From positions 1-16,851 of the forward strand of contig JNEM01016351.1 in the NCBI GenBank assembly GCA_000697335.1: a DNA stretch of 16,851 nucleotides, given 5' to 3'. Every line of letters begins with the position of its first letter. Within the stretch, counting starts at the first letter, position 1. The DNA is from Conidiobolus incongruus B7586. Lineage: Eukaryota; Entomophthoromycota; Entomophthoromycetes; Entomophthorales; Conidiobolaceae. Shown in pieces: positions 1 through 12,439 of this stretch. Position numbers and translations under genes: made by a program. The notes below the pieces were generated by a model. That model did not search any database and was not told the DNA's origin. It saw only the letters and a list, made by a program, of their open reading frames with translations.

Positions 1-1245
1 TATTATACTAATTTTACATAATGACCTGTATTAGAATATTGGAATTTATAAAGTATATCTGAAAATAATTATTCAATGAACTATATAATTATATAATATT
101 AATATAGATTAGTAATATTATAAATATAATTTCTAAATCAATATGAAAATTGGCTAAATTATTTAAAGGTTTAATTATTGGAAACTTTGATAACTATAAT
201 ATTAAATATACTAAGTAAACAATTATTATATATTAAATAATTTAAAATATTTTTCAACTTTTTAATATTAGTATATAACATTATAATATTATATTAAATT
301 AACCTATGAAAATAAAAAAATCAAAACTTTATATTTATACCAATAATATTAGTTCAATAATATTTTAATATTGGTCAAATTTTTCTACTTAAACCAAGAT
401 CGCAATAAGCTAAACGTAATATTAACTTCATTTTACTTTTAGTTAAATCGAAACAATAATTAATTAATTTTTAATATATTTTATTCAAAATTAATTTATC
501 CAATTATAATTTATAATTATTCATTTTTTATATTAGATATAAGTATGAAAGATGAACTTTAAAAAAAATTAAAATATTTATTATCAGTTTTCTAAAATAT
601 TAATAAAATTTGAAAATTAATTTAAGTTTAATATATATCTATTAATCCAGCTAGTTGTTAATAATTAAATGATAATGAAATATTAATATTTTTTTAAAAA
701 AAATATTACATCATGTGATATCCTAAATTAATATAATTAATCTATATATTCTAATTAAAAATAAAATTTTGAAATTTTAATTAATATATTTTAATTTAAA
801 AATCAACTCAATTAAAATTCAATTTATAAAAAAATAAAAAAATTCATTGATATAGTATTAAATAAAATTTTCGCTTACATATATATATAAATTTTATATT
901 CAACAATATAAATTATGTTTCAATATTACTCATTATATTAATATCAATATAGATTATAGATAAAGTAACAATTAAATATTCTAATCGCTTCAATTCATTA
1001 AAAAAATAAATAGCATTGATGATATTATTATAAAATAGATTGAATAGAAAATTAAATAAAATATCAAAATTTTCAGGTATATCATTATCTGATTAATATA
1101 TTATATTTTTGAAGAATGAGAGATTTTCAATTGAGTTAAATTGATACAGTTCCAAAAGCGATGGTATGCTTAAACTGTCTGTATATGAACTCTTTAGTAT
1201 AATTAATAAAAAGTATTTTGGTTGCTCTTAAATTAAAATAATAAT

Positions 1246-1269
1246 GAATAATAATAATAATAATAATAA
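1246..1269. repeat. (TAA)n microsatellite
   Basis: About eight tandem AAT/TAA units lie in the AT-rich upstream region. It is a simple repeat with no evident function. Confidence 0.8.
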
Positions 1270-1520
1270 TTATTTATTGAAAATATTAAAATTTAATTTA
1301 TATTAAAAATTTTAATTTTTTAAAAGATATTTTTCATATATAAAATTGATATATTAAATAAAGAAAAATATTAAATTTAATAATAATTAAATTTAATATA
1401 ATTTAATATACGTGGCAATTAAATGGTTACATTTTTTTCTAAAACAATTTTTTTTATGCATAATATTTTAATTACCAATAAAAAATTGAAATGTAAATTT
1501 TGAAATAAAATCTAGAATTC

Positions 1521-1530
1521 TATATAAATA
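1521..1530 (+). promoter_or_regulatory. Possible TATA box of the E2 gene
   Basis: The sequence TATATAAATA lies 69 bases before the ATG at 1599. Its form and distance suit a core promoter element, but TATA-like strings are common by chance in such AT-rich DNA. Confidence 0.35.
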
Positions 1531-1598
1531 CATCATTATTATTCAATTTTAATATTTTATTTTGATTTTTTTAATAATAAAATTTAATATTAATAAAA

Positions 1599-2847
1599 AT
1601 GTCAAAACTTAAACTTAATGATAAAAATCCATGTAAGATAACTAAAAAATATTTTATTGTAATTAACTAAAAAAAATATTAGCTATTAAAAGAATTTTAA
1701 GAGAGTTAAAAGATTTGAAGGAGAATCCTAGTAATCAATTCGTAGCGGACGTATTAGAAGTAAGTTAAGTGAATTTTTTTTATAAATTTTATGTTAATTT
1801 GAGGCTTTAGGATAATTTGTTCGATTGGCACTTTACAATTCTAGGTCCACCTAAGACTGAATTCGAGAATGGAAGGTACTTTTAACTCTAAAACACTTTA
1901 AAAAATAATACTAATATTGTAATAGATACCACGGAAGAATTATCTTACCAAATGAGTATCCCTTTAAACCCCCAAATATTATGTTATTGACAGTAATTTT
2001 ACTTCACAAAAATTAATTTCAAATACATTAATTTTTAAATTAGCCAAATGGTAGATTTCAATTATTTACAAAAATATGTTTGAGTATAACAGGGTATCAT
2101 CCAGAATTTTGGCAACCTGCTTGGGGAAGTAAGTTTAATAATTTTAAAAATTGGACAATTTTATTAATGGGATAATTTAGTTCGAAGTGTCCTAGTAGCT
2201 CTTATATCTTTCCTTAATGAAAAAGCGGAAGGTGCAATCGGTGGCATTGATTGCTCTAAGGAGGAACGTCAACGTTTGGCTAAACTGTAACACTAATTTT
2301 ATAATATTTATGATTTGATATTAAATTTGTGGATAGTTCTTTAGATTGGAGATGTGACACATGTCAAACTAAACTCAGAGATTTGGATCTAAAGTACGAC
2401 GAGACAAGCTCAAATAACCAAAAGGACCATGAACTTGTCAGTTTGTTGAAATTTGCACCAGAGAAGCCCAAGGGTGGTCAGGGTGAAGAGAAAGAGGCAC
2501 CAAAATCTGAAACTGAAAACACAACTGAGACTAAAGAGTCTAAAGTGGATCAAATATCAGTGACTAACGAGAATATAACTGAAAATCAAAGTATTTTGCA
2601 AAACCCTAATACATCTAATCATATTAACAATGATAATGGCACTTCAGATAATCCCCACCCCAGTCCCATTGAATCACCTCCTAAAATTTCAAGATCTCCA
2701 CCCACATCACCTGAAACAACATCTGCAGAGGCTTCGAATAGTCACACAAGTAATGTGACGGTTACCAATACCCAAAATTCCACCAAACTAATTGATTTTC
2801 TAATTATATTATGCTTAGCAATTGTAGCTTATTTAGTAATAACATAA
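1599..2847 (+). CDS. UBE2J1: Tail-anchored ubiquitin-conjugating enzyme E2, UBE2J/Ubc6 family
   Basis: Seven exons (1599-1632, 1683-1759, 1811-1875, 1926-1992, 2044-2128, 2181-2286, 2337-2847) join in frame to 314 residues, close to the length of animal UBE2J1. The UBC fold covers about residues 12-145. It has EDNLFDWHFTILGPP, then YHGRIILPNEYPFKPP, then PNGRF (82-86) in place of the usual HPN, as is normal for this family. The catalytic cysteine is Cys93 in KICLSITGYHPEFWQP. A DWRCDTC pair of cysteines (151, 154) follows the fold, as in UBE2J1. A polar, Ser/Thr/Pro-rich linker runs to about 295, and residues 296-314 are a hydrophobic C-terminal anchor. By family knowledge it sits in the ER membrane, active site facing the cytosol, and passes ubiquitin to substrates in ER-associated degradation. 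All introns are short GT-AG. The gene converges on RAB2. The symbol follows best resemblance; it could equally be named as a Ubc6 relative. Confidence 0.93.
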
Positions 2848-3204
2848 TATCTGAAATTAATTATAATAATAAATTGAACAATTTGTCAATTTTATAAAAG
2901 ATTTAATAATTGATATTAAAAATAAAATGATTTAATTATATCAATTTGTAAATAATTATTGATAATTTCATTTATTTTTGTCTATTTTAAGTTTGAAAAT
3001 TATATTAAAATCATTATAAATTAATATAAATTTATTATCAGACCAAATAATAAAAAGATACTCGAAAAATATAATAAATTGTAAATGTAATAAATTTATA
3101 AAAAAAGCAAACAAAATATTATTATTAAGGGGGATAGTTTGGGATAGAGTAAAGGATTAGGACGAAATGTTAGACAATAGTTACGTTTGTAAATAATAAG
3201 AGGG
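2848..3204. other. Convergent intergenic region between E2 and RAB2
   Basis: This AT-rich spacer lies between two converging stop codons. An AATAAA string near 2921-2926 could serve as the polyadenylation signal of the E2 gene. I see no gene here. Confidence 0.5.
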
Positions 3205-4405
<1,201 letters not shown>

Positions 4406-4918
4406 ATTTTTCTTCAATATTAATTCTACTAACTAAAAATCAAAAGAGTTTTCTAATTTTATATTTATTATTAAATATATTAAAAATTTCTTTAAAATTA
4501 ACTGAATTAAATAATAATAAAAGAGAGAAATAATTTTATTTATTTATTATTAATTCTCAATTTATTTTAACATTTCAAATTTATTCAGACCAAAAAAATC
4601 CGTCAATTGACAAATTTTAATTGGTTAGTTTTTAAAATGATCATTTTGACGTAATTTCAAATTATATTTATAAGAAAATATAATTGCGTTTTATAAGATT
4701 GAGGAAAATTTTTAGCACATAAAGATTTAAAATGATACCTTGTAAATTAAATTCAATCCATAATAATTGATATTTGATTTGTTTTATATTCAATATCAAT
4801 TAAAAAGTTAAATAATAATTATTAGAATTTAGTTTAAATTTATAAACAATATTGAACAGAATAAAGATCATTAAAATATATTGAATTTAGATATATTATT
4901 ACAATCAATCATCGAATG
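4406..4918. other. AT-rich region upstream of RAB2
   Basis: This stretch holds the presumed RAB2 promoter on the minus strand and, further on, possibly the eroded 5' part of the decayed frame that begins at 4924. I could not recognise a Zn2Cys6 cluster or any other domain, and saw no RNA gene. Confidence 0.4.
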
Positions 4919-4923
4919 AATGA

Positions 4924-5640
4924 CAAAAAAATTATCAATATTTTGAATTATTAAAATTATTGGCAATACTTTCAGAATTTATTAATCATTTTAATAATGA
5001 TATTTTAGAAACTGAAATTATTTATCTAAATTTAATACAATTGTTGACATATGTATTTTTATTCTAATTAAAGTTTTTAGTTCAATCAAGGATATTTAAT
5101 ATAACAATCCAAAAAGTTTTTAGAAATTTTGATTATATAAATTATGGTTTGATATTATCAATGTGATATTCTTCAATTTTAACATATTATGATGGTACAA
5201 CTGACGCCAATATTAAACCATAATCAGTAAGCTATTATCAGCTCATTACTTAAATTGGGAAAACTGGTAATTTTAAATAACATTGAAATAAAGCAAATAT
5301 TTGTTTTTTCAGGGTATGTAGAAAAAACAAAATTGACAATATTACAAATTTTATATACAAAAAATTAAATATATTGACTTAATTGGATAATAATAATAAT
5401 ACGTGTATAAAGGTTTGTAAAAAATTGTTAAAATATTCTATTATACTAACTAATTCTGAATCGAAAAATTATAATAATTTAATTTTTTATTAATTTATAT
5501 ATAATGGTTACCTAAATACTTTTATAAACATTGATGAATCTGATCAATATTTTCAATATCCCATAAACAGAGCTCAACCAAATCAATTGTTATAAATTCA
5601 ATATCAATCCGAGTCAAACTCCAAGGGATTCAAATAATAA
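4924..5640 (+). pseudogene. Decayed gene resembling a fungal-specific transcription factor domain
   Basis: One reading frame runs from 4924 to 5280 and reads as protein despite stops. Recognisable stretches include LLKLLAILSEFINHF, ETEIIYLNLIQLLTY, VFRNFDYINYGLILSM and YYDGTTDANIKP. In-frame stops sit at 5065 (TAA), 5164 (TGA), 5221 (TAA), 5251 (TAA) and 5278 (TAA). A second block, 5527-5640, reads NIDESDQYFQYPINRAQP and continues past TAA at 5593, 5635 and 5638. The helical, tyrosine- and leucine-rich first block followed by an IDESD...P segment recalls the regulatory domain of Zn2Cys6 transcription factors, but this family call rests on my reading alone. Seven of the eight stops can be CAA turned into TAA, and the TGA can come from CGA or TGG. 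The 5' half with a DNA-binding domain was not found. It is a host gene relic, not part of the next gene as far as I can tell. Confidence 0.45.
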
Positions 5641-5692
5641 CTAAAAAGATTAAAATAAATCAAAATATAAATTATCAAATAACGGTAGTCTA

Positions 5693-7340
5693 ATGAGTTT
5701 TAAAGAATTTCAAAAACATAAAGAATCTTCCCCAAAACCTAGTAATGAAGAATTTCCAACCCATATGAAATTATTCGAATCTGAACTAAATTCAAAAGAT
5801 GATGTGGAAGATAACGAATTATCCGATAATATCTCGAATGTAAATCTACAAACGTTCAATTATTCACCAAGATAATTAATATAATAATTTAGAGTGGTAC
5901 TCACTACAGCGACGCCCAAGAACCTCCAGAGGTACAAACCGAAGAAGATATTCCAACATCCATAACAAGCCAAACAAAACTAATAAGATTTCTGAAATTA
6001 CAAATCGACACACTTCGGCAGGAGATGGAACTACGTGAAAAGAACTTTAGGGACCAAATGAATATTGCTTTGAGAGATATGACCAGATTTAGAGCTGATG
6101 CAAAATTTGCTGATAGGAATAGGGATGAATTGGTGAAACAATTTAAAGTTTTGGATGAGAATTATAACGCATTGAAGGTTGAGAATGAGAGGTTGACTTT
6201 AAACAAGTTGAAGCTTGAGAGATCTTACGATACTGTTCATATTAAGAGGGAGTTAGAAAACGCTAAAACTGTGATTGAAACAAATCGTCATGAAATCAAT
6301 GGTTTGTTGGAGAGTATTAGGGAGAAGGATAATTTATTGTTAGACAGTATATCTAAGGTAATTTTTTCATTTTTTTTCTAATTGAATTCTTTCAAACAAG
6401 TTTTTAGTATGAAGAATTGCAAAACAAATACAACGAACTGATTGGCAACAATTTGAAATTAATTGAATCCAACGATGAAACTAATGCTAAAAAACGTAAA
6501 CTTGAAATTGAAGAGGAGGAGACAATAAGATCCACTCAAGTCATGTCACAATTCAAAGGTTATTTCAATTCACACTATATTTATCACAATACTCATATTT
6601 TTATGATAGATCTCATTGAAGAAAATTTGAAATTGAAGCAGCGACTAAACCAATCCGAAATCCAAATCCAAAAATTAATCAGTGAAAGTATTCTCCAATC
6701 AGAATATGATCAAGTCCAATCGAAATTGCAGCAACTTGAAGCAGATAATAAGGATTTAAAAGATCAACTCGAGCAGTTAAGGCAAGAGAATGAAAAGTAC
6801 GATCACTCCAATGTCCTAAATTACATCCCAACTAATCATCATTATAGATTGAATACCAAAGACACCATCCAACTCCAATTCGAACGTCTCAAACAAGAGT
6901 TAGATGATGAAAAGTTAGCACATAGCCAAACCAAAGATAAAATATTGATCAAAGAGCAAGAATTTAACAATAATATTCAAAATCTTCAGTCCAAGGTACT
7001 CTTATTTCATTAATTTGTTTTATTTAACTGACATAGCTATAAAGCTATCAGAATCCGATAAAAATGCACAAGATCTCCAAGACCAAATTGAAACTTTCAA
7101 ATCGAAAGTATCTCAAATCAATTCCAAATACGATCTCTCCCAAGAGTTTATTAACAAACTTAAAAAATCGACGGTATATACATTTATCCAATATTTTTTT
7201 TACTTAATACTAATTTTTTATAGAATGACGAACTTGAAGCAGCTAAATCACTCTATGGTGGTAAAGGCTCCAAAGTTACTATTCAAGTACTCCAAAATTT
7301 ACTTAAACTATTTGAAAATTCTTCAGAGCCCTCTGCTTAG
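5693..7340 (+). CDS. Coiled-coil protein of unknown function
   Basis: Six exons (5693-5839, 5893-6357, 6408-6558, 6610-6995, 7045-7173, 7224-7340) join in frame to 464 residues. The first 75 residues are acidic, polar and probably disordered. From about residue 80 to 425 the chain is almost all heptad-type coiled coil rich in Glu, Lys, Leu, Asn and Gln (for example DTLRQEMELREKNF and QSKLQQLEADNKDL), broken by a short non-coil piece NYIPTNHHYRL. The end, KSLYGGKGSKVTIQVLQNLL, is a compact non-coil tail that may be a conserved motif. I recognise no family; structural, spindle or tethering roles are possible but unproven. The third intron is 51 bases and carries no stop. The fourth intron ends in AAAG instead of the more usual TAG. 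The frame stays open upstream to about 5654, so a further 5' exon cannot be excluded. It converges on TRM2. Confidence 0.8.
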
Positions 7341-7572
7341 CTTCATAAAATGTAACGCTTAATTTTGGTTTCTTTAGGTAAAAATTAAAATGAATAGATA
7401 TGTGAGTAATTCAATTGGTAAAATTATTAAAAAACTTTCTTTGGTTAATAAAATTAATAATGCTCTTATTTTCAATCAATATTGATTTTCAGAATATTTA
7501 ACGAATTAAAATGATTCTACTTTTATTAAATATATCGATAAAAAACTTATTCTATATTATAATTAAGCTAAT
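7341..7572. other. Convergent spacer between coiled-coil gene and TRM2
   Basis: A short AT-rich spacer that must hold both 3' ends. AATAAA-like strings are present but not decisive. No gene seen. Confidence 0.4.
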
Positions 7573-9355
7573 CTATTCTTTAACTTTAATCAAAGTAACT
7601 AGGCCTTCCCCATGCATAGTCATTGGGAAGAGATCGAAAACTCGAACTTCGTCAACTTTGTAGGTGAAGCCCTTACCCTCGCACAATTTGAGTAATTCAG
7701 TAAGATCTTTGGCCTGTGTGAAGGGATTACAACTGATGTACACGATCCCTTCAGGACTGAACTGAACCAACTGCTCTAAAAAGTCCGTGGAGCATCCCTT
7801 TCTAGGGGGATCGATGATCACTGCAGCGTCTTTACCAGTAAATTCTAGTCCCTCGAAAATGATTTCCGCTTGGCCTACCTGGAATGAACAGTTCTTCAAG
7901 GAGTTGATTTCGGCATTTCCGGTGGCGTAGTCGATACTTTGATTACTGACGTCCACGCCGACGACACGTTCGAAACCGGACGAGCAAGCTACAGCGAATA
8001 GACCAGATCCGCAGTAAGCGTCGAGCAAATATTTGGGCTTGGGCTGTATTTTATTGAGTTGGGCACTCACATAATCGATTAAAGCGGGCAAAATTGAGGT
8101 ATTGATTTGGAAGAAGGATCCTGCAGGGAATTTGAATTTGTAGTCACCAACTTGTGTTGTTACTAATTCCTTATGATCTGTAATGGTTCCCCATACTTCA
8201 GTATTAGGATCGTTTTCTGATTGTGTCAAAGATTCTCGAATGATTAGAGATGCACCCTTCTTGTATTTGGAAATATTTCTGTTTGATAAAGATTAGTTGT
8301 GATTTTAAAAGCTAATTAGGATATTATTTACTGTTTAACTTCTTTTCTAAGATTCTTGTAGCCTTCATTGACAGCTGGAGTAGCAATGATACATTCTTCA
8401 ATGTCCATAACCGTTCTTCTGCCCTTCTGTTGGAAGCCTACATTCACATCTTCGGCATCTGGTCTGGGCTTATTAAAGTGAGGTGTGATTTTAGAGCGGT
8501 ATTCATATTGGAGAGGACTTGAAACAGGGGGTTTAAATGGTAAAGTTTCATAGATAGAGCCTAATTAAAATTTTAGACCAATATAATTAATACATTGTTT
8601 TAACATCTTACGAGCACCGTAATAGAAAGCTCTCTTCAACATTTCATCTTTCAATTCGAGTTGTTTCTATTAATTAATAAATATAAATTTCAAATTTCAA
8701 ATTAATTTTAAATCATACTTCATAAGTAATATCTTGCCATTGACAGCCTGAACACTTTCCAAAATATTTGCATCTGGGAGTGATTTTATCTTTTGAATGT
8801 ACCAATACTTCAATTAAATCAGCTTTAGAATAGCCTCTTTAAAAATATTAATATTTTTTCACCAATCTATTATATAATTTGAACTAGATTACCTGTGACT
8901 TGCGAATACTTTACATTTAACCTTCTCGCCAGGGTAACAAAAAGGCACAAAAATATACCAATCTGGGTACTTATCACTAACTGCAATACCTTCACCTGTA
9001 CAAAAATCAATCCCATTGCAAAAAACTGAAAAAATTGTGAATGATTACCATGACTAGACATCTTAACAACTTCACATTCCAACTCTGTAAACAATTCGAA
9101 AGGAGGTGACAATTTCATATATTCACTACGGTCCATTTCCGGCTTAAAAACTTCTGGGTTCAAACTCTCCAAGTCAAACCAATGAATTTCTTCAGGGTCT
9201 AAAACTCTAATTTTCTTAGCTTTTTTAGCTCTCTTTAGTGACCTCTTCTCAGTTGCATTGGGCGATAATGGTCGAGAAAGTTCTTGTTCTGAGCTAGTGG
9301 TTTTTTCTTTGGTTATAATAGGAGTTTGAAGATCTTGGTCAATAGTTGATGTCAT
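7573..9355 (-). CDS. TRM2: tRNA (uracil-5-)-methyltransferase, TRM2/RumA family
   Basis: On the minus strand, exons 9355-9049, 8995-8893, 8836-8719, 8666-8612, 8560-8332 and 8278-7573 join in frame to 505 residues. A basic, nuclear-signal-like stretch (KRSLKRAKKAKKIRV) lies in the N-terminal tail. A TRAM-like domain follows (about 86-150, with HGEGIAV), then a 4Fe-4S motif CKYFGKCSGC (Cys159, 165, 168, with Cys251 as likely fourth ligand). The C-terminal half is the SAM-dependent methylase: FFQIN (326-330), LDAYCGSG (to 363), IDPPRKGC (426-433), ISCNP with nucleophile Cys454, and a final HGEG with likely base Glu495. The family makes 5-methyluridine at position 54 of tRNA. There is no N-terminal RRM like that of animal TRMT2A. 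Introns are 51-56 bases; the second ends in TAAAG. The start is the first ATG of an open frame with no obvious alternative. Confidence 0.93.
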
Positions 9356-9993
9356 TTTAAAAGAATTGAGAAAATTTGGATAAACTGAAATAAAACGATA
9401 TTGATTTAAATAAATTTTTGAATACCAGTTAACTCTGGTAAATTTTAATATATTTTTTAAGCGTGAAATTTTGAATTACCTAAAAAGTTAGTATTAAGTT
9501 TTTAAAAATTGTAAATATTTAAATATTATTCAATTATTGAATAATAAATAAAATCAAATTTAATATTTTAGGTATTAAAAAAACCACAAATTGAAGTTTA
9601 AGTTCTTTAAATATATATATTGATATTGATATTGATTTAAATATTGATATTTATACTCGGGCTTATGGGTTTGGATCAATTTATTAAATTTGATTGATAA
9701 GATAACAATAAGTTAATTTTCAGAATCTCATTTCAGATATTATTCCCACATTTTTTTTTAAATTTTACTAAATAGCATATATAGCTAGCAAACTGGAACA
9801 AACTATTCTGTTTTAAATTTCAATTTAACAAAATAAGCAGACATGATGTCAATAAATTCATTAAAAATTAAACAAATAATGTGACTTTTTAATCTCTTTT
9901 GTAACAAAAATTAAAAGATAATATATTTGATAAAGTTTGATAAGTTACCCAGAGATCAAAAATGGTATTTCTTGGTATCATAATATATTAAAA
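9356..9993. other. AT-rich region upstream of TRM2
   Basis: Presumed TRM2 promoter on the minus strand, followed by spacer. It contains a short imperfect TATTGA repeat at about 9617-9655. I see no tRNA, no open frame of interest and no element ends. Confidence 0.4.
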
Positions 9994-10138
9994 TGACGAT
10001 TATTAGCATCGTCAAACAGAATATTCTGGCTTAATCACAGATATAGTAATTGTATGAGTTATTCGATGGCATATTTATGTACTTTAAAGTCGAAGTGAAA
10101 TATTTTTAAAGGTTCGATCAGAATTTCACAATTTCGAC
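9994..10138. other. Pair of inverted repeats (possible hairpins)
   Basis: TGACGAT (9994-10000) pairs perfectly with ATCGTCA (10008-10014) across a seven-base loop. A second, imperfect inverted repeat pairs GTCGAAGTGAAAT (10089-10101) with ATTTCAC...TTCGAC (10123-10138). The spacing and richer base content stand out from the surroundings. They could be part of a structured RNA, a terminator or chance. Confidence 0.35.
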
Positions 10139-10228
10139 TATTGGAAAAGTGGTCATTACTTTACCTCTCTGTAATTATTCTATATTAGTGCTTTTATATT
10201 ATTTATATTAATATATCGATTCCTTTAG

Positions 10229-11685
10229 CACTATTTACCTAATAACTGAAGTAGGTCATGATTCTGAACCACCACTAAATCCCATCCACCCGTTCTCAAA
10301 TGATGTGATTCTTAGAAATAATTTGGGAAAAATCCTCGTTTATCTAGAAAGTGGACCTCCTTTGAGCCTCCTTACTGTGAACAGAAGATTGAATTGCGCT
10401 GTCCCACCTATTGAAGAGCGTTTTCATTTGATGGTTCATCGTGGCTTTTCAAAATTCATCGCCCTTTAGAGGACTTTAGTACAACTGTCTCTCAATTTAC
10501 CTACGATTTTGCTAATAATCCCAAAGTTGTAAAATGTGTTCGACTTGTCACTCCATCCACGCCATCCGTACTTCGAACTTGCTTCAACACCTTCTTTAAT
10601 ATAAGGGAATTACAATTATACACTGTTAAATCTGGAGAACGACAGATTCTTTCCTTATTATCTAAATTGACTCATTTTGAAGATTTATTATTTTAGGATT
10701 TCGAAATTCATGGTGATGTATCCAAACAATCCAATGATAATTTCACATTACCTATGTCATTTACTAAGATCAGTTTTATTAATGTTATGTTCTTAAACCA
10801 CCCCAGAGTCTTTACGCAACTATTCCTTAAGCATGATTCTATTACTGATTTGCAATTTATCGCACAATCACAATATAGCTATATCGAAAAGCTGTGCAAC
10901 AGCTATCCCAATTTAACTGAATTATCGCTCGGATTGTATATAAATCCATGGAATGTTGAACAAACTCCTGACGAAAAAGGAATATTATTCAAAGTGGCTA
11001 ACAGCATGGTTCACTTAACTGATTTCCATTATCAATCATCTTACTTTACACAAAATATTATCAATATAATTATTTCCAAATTGACCAGTTTGAATTCATT
11101 TACATTAACTACCAATATCGTTTACAGCCATAAATATGGTTAACGAATTCATCCTGAGGTTCATTTCACTAAGGCGTTGAATGTTAAGACTTTTGAAATG
11201 AATATCAAGTTGAATTACAAAAATATTGGTCTTTTAAATAGTATTTATCGAAACTTCATAATTTAAAGGTTTTAAGCTTAATGATTAATGACATAGATAA
11301 ATCTTTTGCTGAAATAATTCGTACTAACTGTCCTCTCTTGAGCCATCTTAAGCTCAACTTTTTTCAAGCAGAACTTGATATTGGAAGTAAATACGAAGAT
11401 ACCTCAAGGCAGTGTTTTGACTATATATTTGGTGACAGCTCTCCATCTTTTGCTGCTGCGATTGAAAGCATAACCTTCATTTCAGTCAATTTATTCTGTC
11501 TGAAAAATTATCATTTAGATAATTTAATCAAATTGAAATCCATCAACCTCAACTTTATCCCAACACAGTGTTATGGTCCAAATCCATTGCTTGGAACCCA
11601 AAACCACATATCAACATTTACCAATTTCCCATATTGGATTGATAAAAAGAACTGTTTCCAAACCCCTTCCTTGCTTAAAAAATGA
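10229..11685 (+). pseudogene. Broken F-box/LRR-type protein gene
   Basis: The region reads as one protein across three frames. An F-box-like start (FSNDVILRNNLGKILVYLES, then LSLLTVNRRLNC) is followed by leucine-rich repeats such as CVRLVTPSTPSVLR, NIRELQLYTV, YPNLTELSLGLYI, LHNLKVLSLMINDID and CPLLSHLKLNFF, and it ends at 11685 with TPSLLKK. Breaks seen: a frame change near 10461-10467, TAG at 10694, TAA at 11141, and a frame change near 11235-11260. The TAG and TAA fall where Gln (CAG, CAA) would fit. A splice acceptor at 10227-10228 suggests a lost first exon, and no start codon was placed. F-box proteins of this build recruit substrates to SCF ubiquitin ligases. The four breaks argue for a dead gene; the alternative of many missed introns is unlikely because the breaks lack splice signals. 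A 3' polar ending is intact. Confidence 0.6.
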
Positions 11686-12439
11686 GTCAATTAATTCTAA
11701 ATGGCTACTGAAATTTATATTTATATTACTCCAAATTTTAAATAATGAGAATTTTTTGAGATTGAAAATAAACAAACTTTTTAATATATAAGTTACAAAT
11801 ATAAATATACAATATAAAATCAATACTATCTTTTATTATTAATAACTTTTTGCCATACTTTTAACAAGCTTTTAATACTTAACAATTTTTTTATTAAGGA
11901 CTAAAGTTTGATATTTCATGAATTAATTAAATTTTTTATGGAAATTTTCTTTCTTGTAAATTAATAATTTTATTAATTAAAAAAAATTATAATTATATAA
12001 GTTGTAATTTAATATATATATTAGATATAATAACTTTTCTTAATTATTTTTAATTAGAAAATTTTCTTAAATTTTAGTTTTATATATTTTATAATTATTA
12101 TATAAAATAATAAATGTTATTAAATTATAAAAAGAATATTAACTAAATAAATTTATTTAAAAAAATATTAAAATATTTACTAATAATTAAATTTCCATCA
12201 AAAATAAGAATAATATATATTATTATAATTTAATAAAATAATTAATATTTGTTTATAAATAAAATATTTATTTGTTAAAATTTATAATGGGGATGATTTT
12301 AACTTAATATTTTAATTTATATTTCAATAAAAAATTTAATAAAAAGATTGATGATTTATTAAATTTAATAGTTTTTTATAAAGTTTTAGTTTTTAATTAT
12401 ACTTTAGTATTATTTAACTATAGTTATTTTAGTCTTTGT

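Larger units (their letters stand above)
1..1598. other. AT-rich gene-free stretch upstream of the E2 gene
   Basis: I see no supportable gene on either strand. The stretch is dominated by A/T runs and recurring AATATT-type motifs, and it contains a short (TAA)n tract near 1246-1269. The segment around 1060-1230 is slightly less AT-rich and has a few codon-like runs on the plus strand, such as DTVPKAMVCLNCLYMNS, but stops and the lack of any recognisable domain keep me from calling a gene. The last 100 bases probably hold the promoter of the E2 gene at 1599. Confidence 0.6.

Noticed and set aside
5527-5692. Upstream exon of the coiled-coil gene joined through a GTTATA donor near 5589
   Set aside because: It keeps frame, but the donor is weak, the intron would be nearly twice the usual length, and the block fits the decayed upstream gene better.
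10089-10125. tRNA gene suggested by a GGTTCGATC string
   Set aside because: It resembles a B box, but there is no matching A box at the right distance and no cloverleaf with an acceptor stem could be drawn.
4924-11685. Reassignment of TAA/TAG to Gln (ciliate-like code)
   Set aside because: The intact E2, RAB2 and TRM2 genes use CAA/CAG for Gln throughout and end on TAA exactly where their families end. The in-frame stops are confined to genes that also carry frame changes or have lost their ends.
11573-11823. Open frames on both strands at the end of the F-box-like relic
   Set aside because: They are shadows of the C-terminal F-box/LRR frame and of AT-rich spacer, with no protein-like composition.
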